Source: Candidatus Neomicrothrix sp. UBA672
GTDB taxonomy: Bacteria; Actinomycetota; Acidimicrobiia; Acidimicrobiales; MedAcidi-G1
Reading direction: 5' to 3'
Assembly: GCA_002299135.1 (NCBI GenBank)
Contig: DBNM01000113.1
Coordinates: 9,463-14,634, forward strand
DNA length: 5,172 bases
This document shows positions 1 to 5,172 of this stretch, one piece after another. The position numbers and the translations under genes were made by a program. Numbering within the stretch: position 1 is the first letter of the stretch; the number at the start of each line of letters is the position of its first letter. The notes under the pieces were generated by a model. It was not told where the DNA came from. It did not search any database and saw only the letters and a program-made list of their open reading frames with translations.

Positions 1-472
1 AAGCACCATCTGAAAAAACATGTCCTGGTTTAAGTGCATTAAAAGTCAGAGTTTTTTTTGCTTTAAAAGGCCTACCCATAGAACAACCTGTATGCCCATC
101 AACTCCTGAAGGAATATCAACGGACAATACAGTTGAGTTTGTCGAAGGAGCTTCATATGGTCTCTTCAGGCCAGTTCCATATGCGGCATCTATAACCAGA
201 TCTACATCTGGCAATTCTTTAGGAGTTTCATCAGCATTAATAAGTTGGACGCGTACACCTCTCCTTTTTAATCTTTTAGCTGCTACTTTCCCATCTTCTC
301 CATTGGAACCTTTTCCTGCAACAACAATTACCCTGCGTCCGTAAGCCCCACCCAGTTCTCTTAAAACTGAACGTGCCACAGCTGCCCCGGCTCTTTCAAT
401 CAAAACCTCCGTAGAGCATGGTGAAGACCTGTCAATCTCTCGCATCTCCTCAATACCTGCAATTGGAATCAA
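1..472 (-). CDS. nnrE: NAD(P)H-hydrate epimerase (YjeF N-terminal domain), 3' end beyond window
   Basis: Only the first 157 codons are present; the gene runs off the left edge. The protein matches the YjeF N-terminal / NnrE domain, which interconverts the R and S forms of hydrated NAD(P)H (NADHX, NADPHX) in the cytoplasm so that a dehydratase can repair them. Visible motifs are MREIDR (residues 10-15), LIERAG (24-29), the Rossmann-type loop GKGSNGEDG (53-61; the family usually has GxGNNGxDG, so one Asn is Ser), VIDAAYGTG (93-101), VDIPSGVDG (118-126) and TFNALKPG (143-150). Many bacteria fuse this domain to a C-terminal ADP-dependent dehydratase (NnrD); whether that is so here cannot be seen. 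I chose the TTG at 472-470 because the family normally has 7-10 residues before MR.ID; no ATG or GTG lies in frame upstream in the gap, and the ATG at 445 has a GAGGAG directly abutting it. The ribosome site is weak. The gene starts 28 nt after acpS, probably in the same transcript. Confidence 0.88.
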   Translation of the reverse strand, partial: MIPIAGIEEMREIDRSSPCSTEVLIERAGAAVARSVLRELGGAYGRRVIVVAGKGSNGEDGKVAAKRLKRRGVRVQLINADETPKELPDVDLVIDAAYGTGLKRPYEAPSTNSTVLSVDIPSGVDGHTGCSMGRPFKAKKTLTFNALKPGHVFSDGA

Positions 473-500
473 AACAGAACTACTTTCAAGGTTAAAAAAC

Positions 501-866
501 TCACAATGCGACTACTGTAGCGAGAGCAGAATTGTCAGTATGGGTAATTGAAAGTTCCCATCGAGTTACGCCTGCTTCTTCAGATCGCGAAAAAGCTTTC
601 CCATGCAAATACAGAGTTGGTTGTCCTGAAGGTTCACGCACAACTTCAATGTCGTACATAGGCATTGACCCCAAACCCAAACCCAAAGATTTAAGTGTTG
701 CTTCCTTAACAGCAAATCTGGCTGCATACCGTTGTGCAGGATCATCAGCTTTTTCGGCATATTCACGTTCTGAAGGCCTAAAAAGTCTAGAAACAATCCC
801 AGGAGTACGGGAAATTACTCGACGGAATCTTTCTACATCAACTAAATCAACTCCGATTCCTATCAC
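501..866 (-). CDS. acpS: Holo-[acyl-carrier-protein] synthase (AcpS)
   Basis: A complete 121-residue protein, the usual length for bacterial AcpS (about 115-130). The enzyme transfers 4'-phosphopantetheine from coenzyme A to the conserved serine of acyl carrier protein, making holo-ACP for fatty acid synthesis in the cytoplasm; the family acts as a trimer with Mg2+. The N-terminal GIGVDLVDV motif (residues 3-11) carries the metal-binding Asp7. The second signature, RFAVKEATLKSLG (50-62), carries Glu55 and Lys54. The C-terminal WELSITHT (103-110) corresponds to the conserved SxSH segment. The start is GTG at 866-864: the frame is closed by an upstream TAG with no other start codon between, and a GGGGTGA ribosome site lies 7 nt upstream. 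It begins 22 nt after the glmS stop. The LGLGLG stretch (61-66) is encoded by a short TTTGGG repeat. The acpS-nnr pairing is common in actinobacteria. Identification is secure. Confidence 0.96.
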   Translation of the reverse strand: MIGIGVDLVDVERFRRVISRTPGIVSRLFRPSEREYAEKADDPAQRYAARFAVKEATLKSLGLGLGSMPMYDIEVVREPSGQPTLYLHGKAFSRSEEAGVTRWELSITHTDNSALATVVAL

Positions 867-873
867 AACAAAA

Positions 874-880
874 TCACCCC
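874..880 (-). promoter_or_regulatory. Ribosome binding site of acpS
   Basis: The minus strand reads GGGGTGA, one mismatch from the anti-SD complement GAGGTGA, followed by a 7-nt spacer to the GTG at 866. This supports the GTG as the true acpS start. Confidence 0.75.
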
Positions 881-888
881 GCTAACCA

Positions 889-3800
889 TCAATCAAACCG
901 TCTTAGTCTTTCAGCAACTGAATCAACCGAATCGATCAACAACTCTTCAATACTTTGCTCAGAAAGAAAATCGTCTCTAAAGGATGGTTCAGTTTCTCGG
1001 ACAGCATCCTGAATAGCTTCATAACGGTTGTGATACCCGTTTAGAACTGTTCTTATCTCTTCAATACTTAAATTTTTACGTAAAGAAATATGAAGCAAAT
1101 TTATTCCAATAGTTTCACCATCTTTGACTTCTGGAATCAATAAAATTGTTCTTTCATCTCTAAGCCCTTTGGTTAACAAAACTTTTTTGCTTGTTGCAAC
1201 CCTATGTTTTGTTCCTCTTAACTCGAGATCTCGTTCTACGCGCGATTGAATCCCTATTGAAACACCGTCTCTATCAACAATTGTCAAAGTCGGATTATCC
1301 GCATCCAAACCACTGATCCGGTAACGGGTATATCCGGCGACTTCATCAATTGCTGTATCTAAACTCACCAAAAGTTTCAAAGTCTCATAACTAATGCAAT
1401 CACGTGAAGTTCCTGCCTCTAAAACTCTTTTCACCAAAGGAACATCCAACAAATTTTCATCACTACGGGAAATCCCAACGGTTACAGTTTTAGCTTGATG
1501 TTTTATAGCATCAACCGGTCTTGTCAACTCTTCAATTGCTAGTACCAGGGCTTTAGCTAATTCATCTATGACTAAAGATGGTGTCCCAACTCTTCCAAAC
1601 TCGATTTGATACAAATCAAGAGGTATCTCACCCAACGAATAACGCAACAGAGAGGCTAAACGTACCGACGTCGATGCCTCTAAATGACCATTTAAACGTC
1701 CGTTTCGCAACTCATCGAAAAAGAAGTTTGAAACTTTACGAATATCTTCACGCAACTGATTGAACACTTCATCATTTGGGAGAAAACTCTGTGCTGTAAG
1801 ACGATCGTTTGTAAGTTCTTCAATCACTGCATGTGCGATACGCAAGGGCTGAGCTTGGCTGTCAATAGAACATGCAGCTTCATATCCAAAAAGATGACCA
1901 GCCATAGTAGCAAGAACAAAAGCTAAATGAGGGTGAGTTGAAGGAACAGGAATCACATCAAGAGCGTCAGGAAATTTACTCGGTTTGGAATCGGTTATAA
2001 CAATAGGTGCTGCTTTATGTGCTCTAAATATTGCTACCTCCTTGGCAATATCATCAATTGTTGAACCTGTAATTCCATTGGCGCATACAAGAATCATCGG
2101 TTCTGAGGACAGATCGATATGTTTTTTATCCTCAATCACATCTGAAGCAATTGATTTATAACAGAGTTCAGAAAGTTTTATTCTTATCTCTTCTGCCGCA
2201 ATGACATTTCCGCCGCTTCCGACTATCGCCCAATGACGACGTGGTGGTGCGAATTGATTAGCTAGTTTTGAAATGTGGCCGCGTAAATCCAATAACTCTT
2301 CCATTGCTTCGGGTAAAGAATTAAGAGCCTCAAGAATTACTTCTCTATCAGAGTTTTTATTTACAGAAATAACTTCAGACATAGCGAAGGCTAAAAGATA
2401 ACCCGCTACTACTTGGCTATAAAAGGCTTTTGTAGATGCAACACTCATCTCTATGTCTCGCCCATCAGATGTGTACAAGACGCCATCGGCACGATCAGTC
2501 AAATCACTGTTTCGGCGATTTACTATGGCAATCACTTTTGCGCCTCTAGCTCTAACTAGTTGAACTGTCCGATTGGTATCGGTTGTAGTGCCTGACTGGC
2601 TGATGGCCACTACGAGCGTATGAGACATGTCAGGTGCTAAATCAAATGCCGATAGCTCAGTTGCAGGCTTAGCTTCTACATTGATTTCTGTTTTACTCAA
2701 GTGGCTTGAAATCGCAGTTGCTACTGCTCTTGCGGCTACTGCAGCGGTTCCTTGACCGACAACGAATATTTTTCTTATTTTTCCGGACTTTAGATCTAGT
2801 TTTAATTGATCCGGAAGGGTTTCATTACCTATTCTGACATCAAACTCGCCATTTTTTCCTTTGACTAACCGTCCTCTAAGAGTAGATCTGACTGATGACG
2901 GTGACTCTTCAATTTCTTTTAATAGATAATGTTTATAAGAACCTCTATCTATATCTCTTGTGCTTATTTCAGTCTGTGAGAGATCCTCTTCTCGCACTTT
3001 TGCATCCTCAGATGCAAAAGTTTTTCTACCGATACCTTCGAGAGTTCCCGCCAAATTCATATCTAATCTAATTACTTGGCCTTTTTGATTAGATCCGTTG
3101 ATTAGTTCCTCACCGTCAATCCTTAAATATCTATTCGTTATTTCAACCAAGCCATATGGTTCACTTGCAACTAGATATGCATCTTCAGCTAAGCCGACGT
3201 AAAGGGCTTGACCGCTTCCCTTAACTGACAAAAAAATATTTTCTGGTTGAGAAATATCTACTCCAGCAATAGCGACCGAACCTTCAAAATTTCTTGCTGC
3301 TTTTATGAAAGATTCTTCGGTACCAATGCCGTCAATCTTGTTTTTTTGCCAAAGTTCAGGAACCACTCTTGCATCTGTAGTAATTCCGTTCGGAATTCTT
3401 AATTCAAAACTTGCTATTAAATCTGCAAAATTGTCAACATCACCATTTTGAACAGTGGTTACTACTCCTTCATCTGTATCAATCGACTCCACAGGATGTG
3501 CATTTGATTCAGAAATTAAACCAACACTTGCCCACCGTGTATGCCCAACTACATTTGCTTTAACACTCTCGCCAGACAGGGCTTTAGCCAATAAGTGATC
3601 TGAGACTATCGACTCCCTTAGTGAGTTCGTATTGTCTCCCAAGTCTCCGATTTCAGAAGCTGTTTTATACACAAACAACAAAGAACCATTTGAAGATTTT
3701 CGAACTGAACCTGAACGAAATAACAAGTCATTTAATCGATCTTCGGGAATTTCAAGATCATCTAAATCATGATCCCAAACCAAAATCTGTAGACCAGCAG

Positions 3801-4293
3801 AATCTCGACCACGAACCTCTAATCGATCCAAACCTGAAAGGGCTTGCTGTGTAGACAACAAAGCCGAAAAACCTTGGTGGCTTGGGATGAATTTTTTTGA
3901 AGTTAAATCAATAACTCTTTTATAAGAACCAATACGGTCATTTTTTATTGACCATACAAGGTCACGGATTCTTGACGATAAAACATTCAAAACCTCAACA
4001 TCGTCAGAGGATAAAGATAGTTGCTTTTCAGGATTTTGAAAAAAATCAAAAAGTTGATCCAAGCTCGTTTCAATTGCTGGTACAAGATTCTCATTGTTAA
4101 ATAAAGCCAGAAAACCTGGCAGTCCCTTTAATTGAGAGTTAACAAAATCCAAAGATTCCACATGATTTTTCAACATGTTTAAGTCTTCTAACGAAAGAGA
4201 GTTTGAAACTGACTCTAGTAAACCAAGGAGTTCTACCAGTTCAGGAATCTCTCTACTAGAAGGGCGCCGCAACACAGCGATTATGCCGCACAT
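889..4293 (-). CDS. glmS: Oversized glutamine-fructose-6-phosphate aminotransferase (GlmS-type: GATase-2 + two SIS domains + unknown C-terminal region)
   Basis: Predicted to form glucosamine-6-phosphate from fructose-6-phosphate and glutamine, the entry step to UDP-GlcNAc, in the cytoplasm. It has 1134 residues against about 609 in E. coli. The N-terminal glutaminase (class II) has nucleophile Cys2, RGRDSAG (161-167), HTRWASVG (251-258), NAHP (264-267), the oxyanion pair Asn283-Gly284 and Asp307. The usual linker start, KHYLLKEIEESP, is at 454-465. SIS domain 1 (about 505-640) has GQGTAA (513-518), the phosphate loop SQSGTTTDT (565-573) and VASTKAF (618-624). SIS domain 2 (about 685-815) keeps Lys706, Glu709 and His725, equal to E. 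coli Lys485, Glu488 and His504. Oddities: extra residues about 11-150 and part of 168-247; Ser303 replaced by Ala517; C-tail Lys603 replaced by His821; and a C-terminal extension 829-1134 that I do not recognise. ATG start with a strong ribosome site. Position after glmM argues for genuine GlmS function, but the substitutions leave room for a changed reaction or substrate. Confidence 0.9.
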   Translation of the reverse strand: MCGIIAVLRRPSSREIPELVELLGLLESVSNSLSLEDLNMLKNHVESLDFVNSQLKGLPGFLALFNNENLVPAIETSLDQLFDFFQNPEKQLSLSSDDVEVLNVLSSRIRDLVWSIKNDRIGSYKRVIDLTSKKFIPSHQGFSALLSTQQALSGLDRLEVRGRDSAGLQILVWDHDLDDLEIPEDRLNDLLFRSGSVRKSSNGSLLFVYKTASEIGDLGDNTNSLRESIVSDHLLAKALSGESVKANVVGHTRWASVGLISESNAHPVESIDTDEGVVTTVQNGDVDNFADLIASFELRIPNGITTDARVVPELWQKNKIDGIGTEESFIKAARNFEGSVAIAGVDISQPENIFLSVKGSGQALYVGLAEDAYLVASEPYGLVEITNRYLRIDGEELINGSNQKGQVIRLDMNLAGTLEGIGRKTFASEDAKVREEDLSQTEISTRDIDRGSYKHYLLKEIEESPSSVRSTLRGRLVKGKNGEFDVRIGNETLPDQLKLDLKSGKIRKIFVVGQGTAAVAARAVATAISSHLSKTEINVEAKPATELSAFDLAPDMSHTLVVAISQSGTTTDTNRTVQLVRARGAKVIAIVNRRNSDLTDRADGVLYTSDGRDIEMSVASTKAFYSQVVAGYLLAFAMSEVISVNKNSDREVILEALNSLPEAMEELLDLRGHISKLANQFAPPRRHWAIVGSGGNVIAAEEIRIKLSELCYKSIASDVIEDKKHIDLSSEPMILVCANGITGSTIDDIAKEVAIFRAHKAAPIVITDSKPSKFPDALDVIPVPSTHPHLAFVLATMAGHLFGYEAACSIDSQAQPLRIAHAVIEELTNDRLTAQSFLPNDEVFNQLREDIRKVSNFFFDELRNGRLNGHLEASTSVRLASLLRYSLGEIPLDLYQIEFGRVGTPSLVIDELAKALVLAIEELTRPVDAIKHQAKTVTVGISRSDENLLDVPLVKRVLEAGTSRDCISYETLKLLVSLDTAIDEVAGYTRYRISGLDADNPTLTIVDRDGVSIGIQSRVERDLELRGTKHRVATSKKVLLTKGLRDERTILLIPEVKDGETIGINLLHISLRKNLSIEEIRTVLNGYHNRYEAIQDAVRETEPSFRDDFLSEQSIEELLIDSVDSVAERLRRFD
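892..1809 (-). other. Unrecognised C-terminal extension of the GlmS-type protein (residues 829-1134)
   Basis: Canonical GlmS ends a few residues after the QPRNLAK tail, which here aligns to QPLRIAH at 815-821. About 306 more residues follow in the same uninterrupted frame. What can be seen is a mostly helical first part (about 840-930), a basic segment DAIKHQAKTVTVGISRSDE (928-946), a segment LVSLDTAIDEVAGYTRYRISG (975-995, described by position), a likely beta-rich stretch (about 1001-1065), and an acidic helical end. There are no membrane segments or cysteine clusters. I cannot assign a known domain. It could be regulatory, oligomerising, or substrate-binding. Confidence 0.7.
2996..3021. 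repeat. Perfect 11-bp inverted repeat with 4-nt loop inside glmS
   Basis: On the plus strand the arms are acttttgcatc (2996-3006) and gatgcaaaagt (3011-3021), separated by ctca. The arms are exactly complementary. The repeat encodes residues 425-433 (TFASEDAKV), in the stretch between the glutaminase and first SIS domain, where the protein is likely a flexible linker. On the plus strand the second arm runs into five T residues (3021-3025), so the shape resembles a weak intrinsic terminator for antisense transcription; on the mRNA strand it is a plain hairpin with no following U tract. Confidence 0.8.
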
Positions 4294-4300
4294 CTAACAC

Positions 4301-4307
4301 CCTCCCT
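4301..4307 (-). promoter_or_regulatory. Ribosome binding site of glmS
   Basis: The minus strand reads AGGGAGG, a strong Shine-Dalgarno match, 7 nt before the ATG at 4293. Together with the MCGI start, which places the catalytic cysteine directly after the initiator methionine as the GATase-2 mechanism needs, it fixes the start of glmS. Confidence 0.85.
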
Positions 4308-4328
4308 TTCTCTCAAACATTGAAATTT

Positions 4329-4358
4329 TAGAATTAAAAACAGTCTGGTTTAATTCTA
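4329..4358. repeat. Perfect 10-bp AT-rich inverted repeat between glmM and glmS
   Basis: The plus-strand arms are tagaattaaa (4329-4338) and tttaattcta (4349-4358), around a 10-nt centre. The arms are exactly complementary. Only one G-C pair is in each stem, and no U tract follows on the minus strand, so it is a poor terminator. An operator for a dimeric regulator, or an mRNA hairpin in the glmS leader, are the alternatives; neither can be decided from one sequence. Confidence 0.65.
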
Positions 4359-4386
4359 CGATCTCTTTTTCAAGTGTTGTTCGCGG

Positions 4387-5172
4387 CTAAAAAAAGCGTT
4401 GATCTTTTCGTACCACAAGATTTGAAAGATGTTCAGCAATTCTGTTAGCTAAAGCAGGATCTAAAGTTTCAACCATCACTCTGACTAAAGGTTCTGTGCC
4501 TGACGGTCTGACTAATATTCGTCCACCATCTCCAAGTTCCATAGACGCTACATTGACTTCATCTGTAATCTCTTGAACAATCTCTTCGGCGTTACTTCCT
4601 ACAGGAACGTTTATCAAAACTTGAGGCACTTTAGAAAAAATCGTTTTTGAGTTAGTTAACATTTTACCTTTTCTATTTAAAGCCAATAAAGCCTGAACGC
4701 CTGTTAAAACACCGTCACCTGTTGTTGATAGGTCTCTAAAAATTATGTGACCTGATTGCTCCCCTCCTAAAACCCAATCACTTTTCTCTAAAGCTTCTAA
4801 TATGTTCCGGTCGCCCACAGGAACCTCATGAAGCAAAATTCCTATATCAGAAAGAGCATTTCTCATACCTAAATTCGCCATAGGTGTTATAACCACTGAA
4901 GAACCTTTCAGCAAACCACGTTTAAATCTGTCTGTAGCGCAGATCACCAGTAAGTGATCACCATCAAGTATGGAACCATCAGACGTTACTGCAACAACTC
5001 GATCACCATCTCCATCAAATGCAAACCCGATATCTGAGTCACTCGACAGGACCTCTTTGATCAAATTCTGTGGATTATTGCTCCCACAATTATCATTAAT
5101 GTTCCTGCCATCCGGATTTGAACTGACTTCTACAACTGTGGCTCCAAGTTCTTTAAAGACAATCGCCGCCTT
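4387..5172 (-). CDS. glmM: Phosphoglucosamine mutase GlmM, 5' end beyond window
   Basis: The last 261 codons of a gene cut by the right edge, roughly 58% of the usual 445-450 residues. GlmM isomerises glucosamine-6-phosphate to glucosamine-1-phosphate, between GlmS and GlmU in UDP-GlcNAc synthesis. The frame stays open to the window edge, reading GATVVEVSSNPDGRNINDNC before the TTG at 5064, so that TTG is internal and not the start. Motifs by fragment position are NPDGRNIND (19-27), the Mg2+-binding loop FDGDGDR (52-58), the sugar-binding loop GGEQSGH (136-142) and the C-terminal phosphate-binding loop RPSGTEPLVR (222-231). The phosphoserine active-site loop lies outside the window. NINDNCGS and GEQSGH point to GlmM rather than phosphomannomutase, and the glmS neighbour supports this. 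It ends at a TAG, 93 nt before glmS. Confidence 0.94.
   Translation of the reverse strand, partial: KAAIVFKELGATVVEVSSNPDGRNINDNCGSNNPQNLIKEVLSSDSDIGFAFDGDGDRVVAVTSDGSILDGDHLLVICATDRFKRGLLKGSSVVITPMANLGMRNALSDIGILLHEVPVGDRNILEALEKSDWVLGGEQSGHIIFRDLSTTGDGVLTGVQALLALNRKGKMLTNSKTIFSKVPQVLINVPVGSNAEEIVQEITDEVNVASMELGDGGRILVRPSGTEPLVRVMVETLDPALANRIAEHLSNLVVRKDQRFF

Larger units (their letters stand above)
4294..4386 (-). other. glmM-glmS intergenic gap (leader of glmS)
   Basis: This 93-nt AT-rich gap is the longest in the window. It contains an inverted repeat (4329-4358) and the glmS ribosome site (4301-4307). I find no well-spaced -35/-10 promoter: TAGAAT occurs on the minus strand (4358-4353), but the six bases 17 nt upstream are AACAAC, unlike a -35 box. 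It is too short for a glmS ribozyme and lacks a GC-rich hairpin followed by a U tract, so read-through from glmM is the simplest reading. Confidence 0.6.

Noticed and set aside
154..183. Inverted repeat catatgg / ccatatg in nnrE
   Set aside because: The arms are only 7 bp with a 16-nt spacer, part of each arm is self-palindromic, and such pairs are expected by chance.
566..796. Minus-strand open frame of 76 codons inside acpS
   Set aside because: It is a shifted frame of acpS with low-complexity content caused by the TTTGGG repeat and no independent start signal.
532..885. Plus-strand open frame of 117 codons
   Set aside because: It lies opposite acpS, whose motifs and length are unmistakable; the plus-strand translation has no recognisable domain and no good ribosome site.
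1578..1763. Plus-strand open frame of 61 codons opposite the glmS 3' part
   Set aside because: Antisense shadow with no family resemblance.
3621..3854. Plus-strand open frame of 77 codons opposite the glutaminase half
   Set aside because: Antisense shadow; composition reflects the complementary coding strand and no domain is visible.
889..4293. Possibility that the 1134-residue frame is two fused or misassembled genes
   Set aside because: All GlmS domains occur in the right order in one uninterrupted frame, and the extra segments have similar composition to the rest, with no internal ribosome site and start that looks convincing.
4329..4358. Intrinsic terminator after glmM
   Set aside because: The stem is almost all A-T and on the minus strand is followed by AAATTT, not a U tract.
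4294..4386. glmS ribozyme or riboswitch in the glmM-glmS gap
   Set aside because: The gap is only 93 nt and partly occupied by the ribosome site; the ribozyme core needs more length and shows no recognisable elements here.
5062..5064. TTG as the start of a 225-residue protein
   Set aside because: The reading frame continues upstream to the window edge with clear GlmM sequence (NPDGRNINDNCG), so the TTG is an internal leucine codon.

Overview
The window is a single minus-strand gene cluster, read from high to low coordinates: the 3' part of glmM (cut by the right edge), a very large glmS-type gene, acpS, and the 5' part of an NAD(P)HX epimerase (nnrE / YjeF N-domain) gene cut by the left edge. 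No convincing gene lies on the plus strand, and I see no RNA gene, mobile element or CRISPR array. Coding density is very high: the only gaps are 93, 22 and 28 nt, and there is no gene-free stretch over 300 nt.

The gene order (glmM, glmS, acpS, nnr) and the wording of the AcpS and NnrE proteins (LIERAGAAVARSVLRELGG, WELSITHTD) resemble Actinobacteriota, and from memory most of all Acidimicrobiia-type lineages. The base composition, about 40% G+C judged by eye, is low for that phylum and would fit a streamlined aquatic or marine member. This placement is inference and was not tested by a search.

The cluster is largely biosynthetic housekeeping. GlmS makes glucosamine-6-phosphate from fructose-6-phosphate and glutamine, and GlmM converts it to glucosamine-1-phosphate for UDP-GlcNAc and peptidoglycan. 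AcpS activates acyl carrier protein with the CoA phosphopantetheine arm. NnrE repairs damaged NAD(P)H hydrates. Short gaps and the common strand suggest one transcript.

The unusual item is the glmS-type gene. It encodes 1134 residues against about 609 for Escherichia coli GlmS. About 130 extra residues interrupt the glutaminase domain just after the catalytic cysteine, a smaller insertion lies before the HTRW motif, and about 306 residues follow the point where GlmS normally ends. Most isomerase residues align (Lys706, Glu709 and His725 with E. coli Lys485, Glu488 and His504), but the C-tail lysine that contacts fructose-6-phosphate (E. coli Lys603) is histidine, and Ser303 is alanine. Two further structures stand out: a perfect 11-bp inverted repeat with a 4-nt loop inside the glmS linker region, and a perfect 10-bp AT-rich inverted repeat in the glmM-glmS gap.
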